Assembly (NCBI GenBank): GCA_964444095.1
Contig: CAYUEW010000008.1
Coordinates: 1-25,161, forward strand
DNA from: JAGLWP01 sp964444095
GTDB taxonomy: Archaea > Nanobdellota > Nanobdellia > Pacearchaeales > GW2011-AR1
Length of the DNA stretch: 25,161 nt
Direction of reading: 5' to 3'
Part shown: in pieces, positions 6,471-14,746 of the stretch
How the letters are laid out: every line of letters begins with the position of its first letter
Position numbering within the stretch: position 1 is the stretch's first letter
Made by a program: the position numbers and the translations under genes
The notes under the pieces: generated by a model
The model's input: only the letters and a program-made list of their open reading frames with translations
Told to the model about the DNA's origin: nothing
The model's database searches: none

Positions 6471-8516
6471 ATGATAATCAATAAAATAAAACTAAAGAAT
6501 ATCAGGAGCTACAAAGAAGAAGAAATAGAATTTTCTGAGGGTTCAACTTTGCTTGCAGGAGATATTGGTTCTGGAAAAACTTCGGTGTTACTGGGAATAG
6601 AATTTTCATTATTCGGATTACAACCAGGGCAAAGGGGTTCTTCTCTTTTGAGAAATGGGGAAACAGAAGGAGGAACAATTTTAGAATTTGAAGTAGGAGA
6701 TAAAATAATAATAATTGAGAGGACATTAAAAAAGAAAAAAACAATCTCTCAAGATTTTTGTGCTATCACAATCAATGATGAACGAAAAGAATTATCTGTT
6801 ACAGAATTGAAAAATAAAGTTTTAGAATTATTAAATTATCCTTCTGAATTTTCTAAGAAACAAAATCTTCTTTACAAATTTACCGTTTATACTCCTCAAG
6901 AAGGAATGAAGCAAATAATTTTAGAAGACCCCGAAACAAGGATTAACACTTTGCGACATGTTTTTGGAATTGATAAATACAAAAAAATTCTTGAGAATAT
7001 TTCTATTATTACTGCTAAGCTACGAGAAGAAAAAAGATTGAAAGAAGGTTTAGCAATGAACTTAGAACAAAATAAATTGAATCTGCTTGAAAAAGAAAAC
7101 GAACTAGAAGCAAAGCAAGGCAATTTAGCGTCGATTGAAAAGGAACTTTTTTTGAAAACAGAACAACTGAAAGAGATTCAAGAAGAGAAAGAAGAAATGG
7201 CAAAAAAGATAGAGGAGAAAAATCGGTTTCAGCAAGAGATAGAGAAAACAAAGATTGTTATTAACAACAAGCAAGATACAATTTTGTCTAATATTAAAAC
7301 AATTGAAAGAGTGCAAAGTCAATTAAAAGAATTGCAAAATTTAAGAGCAGACGAAGAAAAAATCTTTACATTTGAACAAGAAATAGTTTTGAAAAAGAAA
7401 GAGAAACAAAAATTATCAGATAAAAATTTAGAAATAAATTCCCAGATAAATTCATTAGTTTTGAGAATGGAGGATAATAATAAACTTGAAGGCAAACTTT
7501 CTAACTTGGAAATTTGTCCGACTTGTTTGCAAAATGTGGATTCAACTTATAGAGCAAATGTGCTGAACAAAGCTCACAATGATATTTCAAGAGACAAAAA
7601 TAAAATAGAAGAATTAGAGCAAGAGAGCAAAATTATTTCAAACGAGATAATCCAAACTGATGAAAAGATTTCTTCAATACAAAATGAATTAACAAATTTA
7701 AAGATATTAAAAATAAGACTTCAAGAAGCCCAAGAAAAACAAAAGCACATAACAGAGATAGAACAAGCAAATTCAGTGCTGGAAGAAGACATTAAACTTT
7801 TGAATCAGCATAGCAGAACATTAAATAATTCTATTGAAGAATTAATGAAATTTGAAATGTTGTATAGAGAAAAACAGAGTGTTCTTGAGGAAGCATTGAG
7901 GCAAGAGCGCTTGGCAGAAATTAAAGTTGCAGAATTGAAAAAGGAAATAGAAGTTTTCTCTAGACAAATAGAAGAATTAAGAGAGCACATAAAAGAAGCA
8001 GAAAAAATTCGGGGACAATTAAATTATATAACTGAAATAGAAAGTTGGTTATCTAAAAAATTCATTACTTTGATTTCATTTATTGAAAAAAATGTCATGG
8101 TAAAATTAAAGGCAGAATTTTCTAATTTGTTTGCAGAGTGGTTTTATGCTTTGGTCTCAGATGCATTTAATGTAAAACTTGGAGATGATTTCACACCGAT
8201 AATCGAACAACAGGATTATGAAATTGATTATGCTTATCTTTCAGGAGGAGAGAGAACAGCAGTATCCTTGGCGTATCGGCTTGCTTTGAATCAAGTAATA
8301 AATTCTTTCCTTAGTAAAATAAAAACGCGGGATTTGATAATTCTTGACGAACCCACAGATGGTTTTTCAGAACAGCAACTTGATAAGATGAGGGATATTT
8401 TGCAACAATTAAAAGTTAAACAACTCCTTATTGTAAGTCACGAGCAGAAAATAGAAGGCTTTGTTGAAAATATAATTAAGTTCAAGAAAGAGAATGGGGT
8501 AAGTCAGAAGGAATAA
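6471..8516 (+). CDS. rad50: Rad50 ATPase with zinc hook
   Basis: This is the SMC-like ATPase partner of Mre11. Walker A GDIGSGKT is at about 30-37 and the zinc hook CPTC at 349-352 in the middle of the chain. The ABC signature LSGGER is near 588-593 and Walker B LIILDEPTDG near 623-632. Coiled-coil arms rich in Glu, Lys and Leu run from about 180 to 345 and again from about 360 to 520. At 681 residues it is clearly shorter than well-studied archaeal Rad50 proteins of about 850-900, and the loss is in the arms. The ATG follows the mre11 TAA with no gap and no visible Shine-Dalgarno site, suggesting coupled translation. No herA or nurA lies next to the pair in this window. Confidence 0.96.
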   Translation: MIINKIKLKNIRSYKEEEIEFSEGSTLLAGDIGSGKTSVLLGIEFSLFGLQPGQRGSSLLRNGETEGGTILEFEVGDKIIIIERTLKKKKTISQDFCAITINDERKELSVTELKNKVLELLNYPSEFSKKQNLLYKFTVYTPQEGMKQIILEDPETRINTLRHVFGIDKYKKILENISIITAKLREEKRLKEGLAMNLEQNKLNLLEKENELEAKQGNLASIEKELFLKTEQLKEIQEEKEEMAKKIEEKNRFQQEIEKTKIVINNKQDTILSNIKTIERVQSQLKELQNLRADEEKIFTFEQEIVLKKKEKQKLSDKNLEINSQINSLVLRMEDNNKLEGKLSNLEICPTCLQNVDSTYRANVLNKAHNDISRDKNKIEELEQESKIISNEIIQTDEKISSIQNELTNLKILKIRLQEAQEKQKHITEIEQANSVLEEDIKLLNQHSRTLNNSIEELMKFEMLYREKQSVLEEALRQERLAEIKVAELKKEIEVFSRQIEELREHIKEAEKIRGQLNYITEIESWLSKKFITLISFIEKNVMVKLKAEFSNLFAEWFYALVSDAFNVKLGDDFTPIIEQQDYEIDYAYLSGGERTAVSLAYRLALNQVINSFLSKIKTRDLIILDEPTDGFSEQQLDKMRDILQQLKVKQLLIVSHEQKIEGFVENIIKFKKENGVSQKE

Positions 8517-8528
8517 TCTCCCGAAAAA

Positions 8529-8537
8529 CTTATAAAC
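8529..8537 (+). promoter_or_regulatory. Candidate TATA box for psmB
   Basis: CTTATAAAC is centred about 48 nt before the psmB ATG, which would leave a 5' UTR of about 20 nt. A weaker TCATAAATT at 8556-8564 sits about 22 nt upstream and could give a leaderless start instead. Confidence 0.3.
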
Positions 8538-8581
8538 CTCTTATTCTCCTAATTATCATAAATTCTTAAGATACTTTTGAG

Positions 8582-9253
8582 ATGGATACCGAATTAAAGA
8601 ATTCAATTTTGAAGACTGGAACCACTATACTTGGAATAGTTTGTAAAGACGGGGTTATAATGGCTTCTGATAGGCAAATAACTGCAGGAAATTTAGTGGT
8701 GGGAAAAGATTACAAAAAGACAGTTCAAATTAATGATTATTTACTTATTTCTTTTACTGGAATGGTTTCAGATGCGCAAAGAGTTCCTAAAGTTCTTGCA
8801 GCAGAATTAAAATTAAAAGAACTTCGTTCAAAATCAAGACCTTCTGTAAAACAAGCAGCAAGTTTACTTGCAAACATGAGTTATAGCGGAATAAGACAAC
8901 CTTCAATGATTCCACAGCAAGCAGGATTTTTATTAGGTGGTTTTAATGAAGATGGTTCTGCAGAGTTGTATACCATTGAACCTGCTGGAAGCGTAGTGAA
9001 AGTAGAGACTTATGACGCAAATTTTGGAAGTGGGATGCCTTATGTTCTTGGACTTTTAGAAAGGCAATACAAAAAAGATTTAACATTAAAAGAAGGAATT
9101 GAATTAGCAAAAGAATCATTAAAATCTTCAACACAAAGAGATGTGGGAAGTGGGTATGGAATCGATATTTTTGCAATAACAAAAGAGGGAATTAAGAAAG
9201 TGACAGAACAAACAATTGAACCAAATTTTGTCAATGATAAAAAAAGTGAATAA
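8582..9253 (+). CDS. psmB: 20S proteasome beta subunit
   Basis: This 223-residue protein is the catalytic beta subunit of the archaeal 20S proteasome. A 13-residue propeptide ending in KTG precedes Thr14, which becomes the N-terminal nucleophile after self-cleavage. Counting from that Thr, Asp30 (ASDRQ) matches Asp17 and Lys46 matches Lys33 of the Thermoplasma enzyme. The later RDVGSGYGID stretch supplies the conserved Asp and Ser. All key residues for activity are present, so this is an active-type subunit. The alpha subunit is not in the window. FttA starts 9 nt after the stop, so the two genes are likely co-transcribed. Confidence 0.95.
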   Translation: MDTELKNSILKTGTTILGIVCKDGVIMASDRQITAGNLVVGKDYKKTVQINDYLLISFTGMVSDAQRVPKVLAAELKLKELRSKSRPSVKQAASLLANMSYSGIRQPSMIPQQAGFLLGGFNEDGSAELYTIEPAGSVVKVETYDANFGSGMPYVLGLLERQYKKDLTLKEGIELAKESLKSSTQRDVGSGYGIDIFAITKEGIKKVTEQTIEPNFVNDKKSE

Positions 9254-9262
9254 TTTTTTCAA

Positions 9263-11146
9263 ATGGATATCTTAAAAAATATAACAGACCAGTTAAAAGG
9301 AGATATAACTGAAGCAAGTTTTGAAGGCGCGAACATAGTTCTCTATACAGATAATGAAAGATTCTTTAAGGAAGGAGAATCAAGAATTAAAGAAATTGTC
9401 TCACAAATAAAAAAGAGAGTGGAATTACGAGCCGACCAAAAAATCTTGCACGAACAATCACAAGTTGAAGAAGAGATAAAAAACATTGTCCCCCAAGATG
9501 CAGAGATAACAAATATCATTTTTGATGTTAATAGGAGCATAGTTTTAATTGAAGCAAAAAAACCAGGAATGGTAATTGGTAAACAAGGAAGTATTTTAGA
9601 GGAAATAAGAAAAAAAACCCTTTGGATGCCCCAGATTCAAAGAAGTCCTGCAATTAAAAGCAAAATTACAGAGAGTATTCGAGAGGTTTTGTATGCAAAT
9701 AATACTTATCGAAGAAAATTTTTAAATTCAATAGGAAAGAAAATTTACAAAGGATGGAATCCAGAAAAAGTAGAAGAATGGGTTCGTTTGACTTTCTTGG
9801 GGGGGGCACGACAAGTAGGACGAAGTGCTATTTTATTGCAAACTCCTAATTCAAAAATTCTTCTTGATTGTGGGGTGGATGTTGCATCGCAAGATAAAAA
9901 TAAGTTTCCTTTTCTTGATGTGGCTGAATTTGATATAAACACTCTTGATGCAGTAATCATAAGTCACGCGCACCTAGACCATGTTGGATTGTTGCCCTAT
10001 TTGTATAAGATGGGTTACAAAGGTCCAGTTTACATGACCCCCCCAACACGAGATATTGCAGCACTTCTCGCATTAGATTTTATCGGCGTTGCATACAAAC
10101 AAGCAGCAAAACCTTTGTTCGATTCTACAGATATTAAAGAGATGGTAAAACACAGCATCTGTTTGAACTATAATGAAGTTACCGACGTGACACCAGATGT
10201 CAGATTAACTTTTTACAATTCAGGACATGTATTGGGGGGTGCAATGGCACATTTAAACATTGGAAATGGTTTGCACAATTTCCTTTATGTTGGAGATTAT
10301 AAATATGGACGCTCAAGACTTTTAGATCCAGCGATAGCAAATTTCCCAAGGATAGAATCTGTAATGACAGAATCAACGTATGGTTCTAGGAATGATATTT
10401 TTCCTCCAAGAAAAGAAGTTGAAGAAGAATTAATTGGATTGGTGAAAGAGACCATTGAGAGAGATGGAAAGGTTTTAATTCCAGAATTGGGATTGGGAAG
10501 AGCACAAGAAACAATGTTAGTTTTAGAAGATGCAATGAGAACAGGTAAATTAGAAAAGACGCCAATTTATATTGATGGGATGATTTGGGACATTAATGCA
10601 ATTCACACAGCTTATCCAGATTTTTTAAGTAGCAAAATCCGAGATGACATTTTTCAAAATAATAATCCTTTTGTATCTGAAATTTTTTCAAGAGTTGGCT
10701 CTCCACAAGAAAGAAAAAATGTAATCGAAGGAGGCCCATGTATTGTTCTTGCAACTTCTGGTATGTTGGTGGGGGGAGCATCAGTAGAATATTTCCGAGA
10801 ATTCGCAGGTAATGAAAAAAATGCAATAATTTTTGCGTGTTATCAAGGCGTTGGAAGTTTAGGACGACAAGTGCAAGAGGGAGCAAGCACAACAAGAATG
10901 ATGGTTGATGGTAGAGAAGAAACAGTTAAAATTAATATGTCTGTGAATACAGTCGCAGGATTCAGTGCACACTCGGGCAGAAATGAAATTTTATCTTTCT
11001 TCAATAATATAAGCCCTCGACCAAAAAGAATTATAATTAATCACGGTGAAGTTTCAAAATCATTAGATTTGGCTTCATCTCTTTACAAGCTTAATCACGT
11101 CGAGACAAATGTCCCAAGAATTCTTGAAACTCTAAGATTGAGGTAG
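9263..11146 (+). CDS. fttA: FttA/aCPSF1 transcription termination nuclease (KH-MBL-beta-CASP)
   Basis: This 627-residue protein is the archaeal CPSF73-like endonuclease that cuts nascent RNA to terminate transcription. The N-terminal region holds two KH-like domains, and the second carries VIGKQG at 104-109. The MBL domain follows, with FLGGARQVGRS at 178-188 and the Zn motif HAHLDH at 235-240. SGHVLGGAM lies near 318-326 and ESTYGSR near 371-377. The beta-CASP part has ATSGMLVGG near 497-505 and YQGVGSLGRQV near 527-537. FSAHSGR and a final NHGE His provide further metal ligands. The length and domain order match the family. It sits 9 nt after psmB with no visible Shine-Dalgarno site. Confidence 0.96.
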   Translation: MDILKNITDQLKGDITEASFEGANIVLYTDNERFFKEGESRIKEIVSQIKKRVELRADQKILHEQSQVEEEIKNIVPQDAEITNIIFDVNRSIVLIEAKKPGMVIGKQGSILEEIRKKTLWMPQIQRSPAIKSKITESIREVLYANNTYRRKFLNSIGKKIYKGWNPEKVEEWVRLTFLGGARQVGRSAILLQTPNSKILLDCGVDVASQDKNKFPFLDVAEFDINTLDAVIISHAHLDHVGLLPYLYKMGYKGPVYMTPPTRDIAALLALDFIGVAYKQAAKPLFDSTDIKEMVKHSICLNYNEVTDVTPDVRLTFYNSGHVLGGAMAHLNIGNGLHNFLYVGDYKYGRSRLLDPAIANFPRIESVMTESTYGSRNDIFPPRKEVEEELIGLVKETIERDGKVLIPELGLGRAQETMLVLEDAMRTGKLEKTPIYIDGMIWDINAIHTAYPDFLSSKIRDDIFQNNNPFVSEIFSRVGSPQERKNVIEGGPCIVLATSGMLVGGASVEYFREFAGNEKNAIIFACYQGVGSLGRQVQEGASTTRMMVDGREETVKINMSVNTVAGFSAHSGRNEILSFFNNISPRPKRIIINHGEVSKSLDLASSLYKLNHVETNVPRILETLRLR

Positions 11147-11157
11147 TTAGAGAAATG

Positions 11158-11166
11158 TTTAAATAT
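11158..11166 (+). promoter_or_regulatory. TATA-like box for the 11187 gene
   Basis: TTTAAATAT is centred about 25 nt before the ATG at 11187, predicting a leaderless transcript separate from fttA. Confidence 0.5.
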
Positions 11167-11186
11167 GCTTTTTCCTTGATTTAGTT

Positions 11187-12314
11187 ATGAAGAAAAAGAG
11201 GGCATTTTCTTATATAGCTGTTGGATTATTAGTTTTACTCTTTGGAACTTTTGTAGTGGCTACTGCTGTGGATTATGAAACCGCTTGGCATAACCCTGAT
11301 GAAATTTTTATTACAATTGGACCACAAATTATGACATTACAAGAAGCTATCATCACAGACGCTTTTACTAATGGACCAGCTATTGGATATGAGTATACAG
11401 CAATAATTCCTAATCCTAGTCACATTGCAGATGATGTTTTAATTACCGTTAATGGTTTTACCATGACCTTACAAGACGCAGTGAGTAATGATGTTTTTAC
11501 ATTAGGAGCCACACAAGACTATACAACTTCATCAATTGGAACACATTCTGCTTCATCAATAGAAGTAGAGATTGATGGAGTGGATAGGGCGTTACAAGAT
11601 GCTTTTACTTTATCTACTTCTGCACTTTGTGTGCCAGATTGTTCCTGTGCATCTGCTAAATGTACAACTTCTTCTTGTCAAGACCCTAATTGTGAGGCTA
11701 CTTGTCAAGGGACAATTCAACCAGCTATTGCATGTCCAACAGGAGATGAATGTGGTACTTGGACAGATGGTTGTGGGAATGTTATCTCTTGTGGAAGTTG
11801 TGGAACTGGAGAAGTATGTAATCCGAATACAAATCTTTGTGATTGGGCGTGTAGTCCTGGAACAAGTAGATATTTCAATTGTGCTACTGATCATAATACT
11901 GCCTGTAAAACATATTCTACTCAAGTTGTTGATGTGTGTAGTGCTACAGGACAATGGACATTAGATTGTGCAACAGATGTAACTCCAACTTATGTAACAA
12001 GGGGAACAACTTGTGATGAGCCATATGCTTGGATTGTTGAGACAATAGCTTACGAAACTACCTGTGCTGATGGGGAATGTGCTTGTGATGGCGCAGGAAT
12101 TTGTGAAGGATACTCTGAAAATGGATGCGACTCTTGTCCATTTGGATGGGAGTTAGGGGATAGTCCTGTAAATTCTTATAAGTTCTATAATTGTATTAAC
12201 CCAGATGGAGCAAATCCTATATGTGAATCATATAAATGTAATGGGATATATGTATTGGGTTGTTGGGTGGACTGGACATTCACTTCTTATGATTGGACAA
12301 TAACACCAGCATAG
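11187..12314 (+). CDS. Secreted Cys-rich protein with three 'TLQ' repeats
   Basis: This 375-residue protein has an N-terminal signal or anchor (KKKR then a hydrophobic stretch at about 8-28). Three related segments follow at about 35-61, 79-105 and 120-143. Each has the form x-I/V-x-I/V-x-I/V-G-x-x-M/R-T/A-LQ-E/D-A, ending in a short F-containing helix; examples are MTLQEAI and MTLQDAV. From about 148 on it is rich in Cys, including the block ECGTWTDGCGNVISCGSC at 188-205 with more Cys pairs to the end. These are likely disulfide-bonded and outside the cell. There is no C-terminal membrane span. The function is unknown; a surface or adhesion role is only inference. The presenilin-like protease gene lies 37 nt downstream. 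Confidence 0.8.
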   Translation: MKKKRAFSYIAVGLLVLLFGTFVVATAVDYETAWHNPDEIFITIGPQIMTLQEAIITDAFTNGPAIGYEYTAIIPNPSHIADDVLITVNGFTMTLQDAVSNDVFTLGATQDYTTSSIGTHSASSIEVEIDGVDRALQDAFTLSTSALCVPDCSCASAKCTTSSCQDPNCEATCQGTIQPAIACPTGDECGTWTDGCGNVISCGSCGTGEVCNPNTNLCDWACSPGTSRYFNCATDHNTACKTYSTQVVDVCSATGQWTLDCATDVTPTYVTRGTTCDEPYAWIVETIAYETTCADGECACDGAGICEGYSENGCDSCPFGWELGDSPVNSYKFYNCINPDGANPICESYKCNGIYVLGCWVDWTFTSYDWTITPA

Positions 12315-12322
12315 TTTAAAAC

Positions 12323-12330
12323 TTTAAAAA
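12323..12330 (+). promoter_or_regulatory. TATA-like box for the presenilin-like gene
   Basis: TTTAAAAA is centred about 26 nt before the ATG at 12352. This favours that ATG over the in-frame TTG at 12337, which would lie too close to the box. Confidence 0.5.
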
Positions 12331-12351
12331 CTCTTTTTGTTTATTGTTAAT

Positions 12352-13302
12352 ATGAAACATACAATAAAAATAACTTCTATATTATTGTTAATGTTTTTGT
12401 TAACTCAATTAATTGGGCTTTATGTCGTCGACAATTATTCTACAACGCGAATAGAAAATGGAGTAGTCGTTAATGCATCTGCACAACCTCTTCCCTATGG
12501 ACTTGAAACCCCAGAGGTTGAAGAACCTGCAGATTATCAAAGTTTATTTTATGTAGTTATATTTGCATTTATTTTCGCAATAATTATAATTTTCTTTCTC
12601 ACTAAATTCAAAGCAGCATTTATTTTAAGAGCGTGGTTCTTTTTAGTAATCACTCTTGCGTTGAGCCTAACTTTTAATTCTTTTTTTCATATTAATCATT
12701 CAGAGTGGATTGCTTTAGCAATTGCATTACCTTTAACTTATTTAAAAATTTTTAAAAGAAATTTTATTGTTCACAATGCCACCGAACTTTTAATCTACCC
12801 CGGGATAGCTGCGGTTTTTGTTCCAATATTAAATTTTTGGACAATATTAGCATTACTTGTTTTAATCTCAATTTATGATATGTGGGCTGTTTGGCGCTCA
12901 GGGATTATGCAAAAGATGGCGAAGTACCAAATTAATCAATTGAAAATTTTCTCTGGTTTTTTCGTGCCATATATGTCAAAGAAATTAAGAAAGAAAATTA
13001 AAAAAATGAAAAAATCAAAATCTAAAAAGAAAGTGAAAGTTAATATGGCTCTTCTTGGTGGAGGCGATGTCATTTTCCCTTTAATCACCGCAGGAGTCAT
13101 CTTGAAAACCAGAGTTGCTTTGCCATTTGGTTTGCATGAATTTGTTGGTGGGCTTGGACCTGCTTTATTTGTGATTGGAGGAGCAATGCTCGGATTGGGT
13201 TACTTATTCTTTTTCTCAAAGAAAAAGAAATTTTATCCTGCAATGCCATTCATAACCTTGGGAATTCTTCTTGGATTGATTCTGTCTTATTTAATCCTTT
13301 GA
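12352..13302 (+). CDS. Presenilin/signal-peptide-peptidase-like intramembrane aspartyl protease
   Basis: This 316-residue polytopic membrane protein belongs to the presenilin-homologue group of GxGD intramembrane proteases. Hydrophobic segments occur at about 8-25, 64-83, 88-110, 117-131, 140-160 and 162-182, then around 234-252, 262-288 and 297-316. The catalytic pair is visible: Tyr175-Asp176 (IYDMW) and GGGD at 236-239. The PAL-type motif before the last segment reads PAMPF at 296-300, with Met for the usual Leu. A basic Lys/Ser-rich loop at about 209-230 separates the two catalytic segments. The family cleaves substrates within the membrane, and the substrate here is unknown. The 3' end overlaps the convergent Sm-like gene by 12 nt. 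The ATG at 12352 was chosen from promoter spacing. Confidence 0.88.
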   Translation: MKHTIKITSILLLMFLLTQLIGLYVVDNYSTTRIENGVVVNASAQPLPYGLETPEVEEPADYQSLFYVVIFAFIFAIIIIFFLTKFKAAFILRAWFFLVITLALSLTFNSFFHINHSEWIALAIALPLTYLKIFKRNFIVHNATELLIYPGIAAVFVPILNFWTILALLVLISIYDMWAVWRSGIMQKMAKYQINQLKIFSGFFVPYMSKKLRKKIKKMKKSKSKKKVKVNMALLGGGDVIFPLITAGVILKTRVALPFGLHEFVGGLGPALFVIGGAMLGLGYLFFFSKKKKFYPAMPFITLGILLGLILSYLIL

Positions 13303-13584
13303 TTGTGTGTTATGAAACTTACAAGCTTGTTCTAAACTTTCCTCGGTATTTGGTTCAATTGCTGCATGGTAAATTGGAACTTTGGAGTTTTTACGAATCA
13401 TCACCCTTACAAGTCCTTCAGGACCATAACTTCCACTTTGGTGAGGATTTAATATAAAATAACCCTCTTTCACTCCAGTTAATTTTCCTCCAAAAGTTGT
13501 TCCCATCGGCGTATAGATCAAAACATATTTTCCAATATATTCATCAAAAATTCCTTCTTGTTTTAGCAAACTAAATTCATCCAT
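13291..13584 (-). CDS. Small protein with Sm-like beta-barrel signature
   Basis: This 97-residue protein has a stretch at about 17-47 that reads like the Sm1 motif of Sm/Lsm proteins: hydrophobic strands, YTPMGTTFGGKLTGV, then GYFILNP. A second block, GLVRVMIRKNSKVPIYHAAI, could give the last strands. The fit to classical Lsm is partial, so an RNA-binding role is inference. The last residues overlap the end of the presenilin-like gene in convergent orientation. A TATA-like TTTTTAAAACT at 13606-13616 is centred about 27 nt before the ATG at 13584, supporting a leaderless start. Confidence 0.75.
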   Translation of the reverse strand: MDEFSLLKQEGIFDEYIGKYVLIYTPMGTTFGGKLTGVKEGYFILNPHQSGSYGPEGLVRVMIRKNSKVPIYHAAIEPNTEESLEQACKFHNTQSKD

Positions 13585-13605
13585 CTACATTTCTCCCAAT
13601 AATTC

Positions 13606-13616
13606 TTTTTAAAACT
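13606..13616 (-). promoter_or_regulatory. TATA-like box for the Sm-like gene
   Basis: The minus strand reads AGTTTTAAAAA, centred about 27 nt before the ATG at 13584. It shares a 102-nt divergent gap with the promoter of the 13687 gene; nothing else is evident in this gap. Confidence 0.45.
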
Positions 13617-13657
13617 TTCTAATTGTTCTCACTCACCGAAAGTAACAAACCATAAGA

Positions 13658-13667
13658 TTTATAAAAG
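13658..13667 (+). promoter_or_regulatory. TATA-like box for the 13687-14746 operon
   Basis: TTTATAAAAG is centred about 25 nt before the ATG at 13687, predicting a leaderless start. Confidence 0.55.
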
Positions 13668-13686
13668 AATATCCTATAAGAATTTT

Positions 13687-13959
13687 ATGAAACAAATAGA
13701 AATAAAAGTAGCTTCTTTAGAAGAAAAAGAAGCAATTCTTTTAGAAGGGAGTCAAGAATTCAATTTAGAATTGGGGACATACGATTTACTTAAAAGAGAT
13801 TATGAAAAAAATTTAGACAAAATCGAATCAGATAAAAATGTTTTATTTAAAATAGCAGATAGATTGGTTGACATTCCTCGAGAAAGACTTTCCCCAGAAA
13901 TGAGTCTTTTGTATGACCAATTACTCGATTTTTTTGGCACTAAATCAGATTATTTATAA
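13687..13959 (+). CDS. Hypothetical 90-residue protein
   Basis: I do not recognise this protein. It is soluble and charged, with no signal peptide, membrane segment or Cys. The first 30 residues could form short beta strands around ILLEGSQEFNLELGTYDLL, followed by helices rich in Lys, Glu and Asp. The strong TATA box and codon use like its neighbours support it as a real gene. The regulator gene starts 1 nt after its stop, so the two should share a transcript and perhaps a process. Confidence 0.7.
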   Translation: MKQIEIKVASLEEKEAILLEGSQEFNLELGTYDLLKRDYEKNLDKIESDKNVLFKIADRLVDIPRERLSPEMSLLYDQLLDFFGTKSDYL

Positions 13960-13960
13960 A

Positions 13961-14746
13961 ATGTTAGTAAAACAAGAATTAATCAATAAAATCAAAGACT
14001 ATTTTGATTTGAATGTCTATGAGACAAAGGTTTGGTTAGCTTTGATTTCAAAAGGAGTAGCTTCTGCTGGGGAGATAGCGAGCATATCAAGAGTTCCTAG
14101 AAGCAGAGCATATGATGTTTTAGAAAGTTTAGAAAAAAAAGGATTCGCAGTTGTGAAGATAGGAAAACCAGTGAAATATTTTGGAGTTAAACCAAAGATA
14201 ATTCTTGAAAGATTAAGAAATAGAGTAAAGAAAGATGCAGAGGAAAAGATAAACACACTTTCAAAAATTAAAGACACAGATGAATTTACACAACTTGAAG
14301 CACTTTACAATGGTGGGATAATTCCTGTTAAAAAAGAAGATTTGTCGGCATCATTAAAAGGCAAGTCTACAATCACTAATTTTTTGAAAGAGATTATAAG
14401 AGAAACAGCGAAAGAAGTTATAATTTGTACAAATGCAGAAGAGATTAAATCAAAGGCCAAACTTTTTCGCCAAACTTTTGAAACATTAAAAAAGTCTAAT
14501 ATTAAAATAAAAATCGCTCTTTCTGGTGACGATTCTTTAATTAAAGAAATAGAAAAAGTTTTTTCAATGAAAATCAAAAAGATAAATATTGACACAAAAT
14601 TCTTTATCATTGATAGAAAAGAGATTTTGTTTTATTTATCTAAAGAAGAATCAGAAAAAGAAGATATTGCTATCTGGCTTAATTCTGAATTTTTTGCAGA
14701 AGCCTTTGCTTCTTTGTTTGAAAAAGCAACAGGAATCAAGAGATAA
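13961..14746 (+). CDS. TrmB-type transcriptional regulator
   Basis: This 261-residue protein has the TrmB layout. An N-terminal winged helix-turn-helix covers about 15-75, with YETKVWLALISKG, the HTH SAGEIASISRVPRSRAYDVLE around 35-55 and a wing GFAVVKIGKPVKYFGV at 61-76. A helical linker at about 78-100 leads to an effector domain resembling the phospholipase-D-like TrmB C-terminus, including EVIICTNAEEIKSK and FFIIDRKEILFYLS. TrmB proteins often sense sugars; the ligand here is unknown. I chose the ATG at 13961 over the earlier in-frame start at 13913, because the shorter form begins just after the upstream stop and matches the family N-terminus. The 3' end overlaps cca by 11 nt, tail to tail. 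Confidence 0.88.
   Translation: MLVKQELINKIKDYFDLNVYETKVWLALISKGVASAGEIASISRVPRSRAYDVLESLEKKGFAVVKIGKPVKYFGVKPKIILERLRNRVKKDAEEKINTLSKIKDTDEFTQLEALYNGGIIPVKKEDLSASLKGKSTITNFLKEIIRETAKEVIICTNAEEIKSKAKLFRQTFETLKKSNIKIKIALSGDDSLIKEIEKVFSMKIKKINIDTKFFIIDRKEILFYLSKEESEKEDIAIWLNSEFFAEAFASLFEKATGIKR

Noticed and set aside
11572..11964. Overlapping long ORFs on both strands within the Cys-rich gene at 11187
   Set aside because: They are shadow frames. The main frame has a signal peptide, repeats and regular Cys spacing.
12337..12351. TTG at 12337 as the presenilin-like gene start
   Set aside because: It lies only about 11 nt after the TATA-like box. The ATG at 12352 has the right spacing.
13913..13960. 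ATG at 13913 as the TrmB gene start
   Set aside because: It lies inside the upstream gene and adds residues not typical of TrmB. The ATG at 13961 starts directly after the upstream stop.
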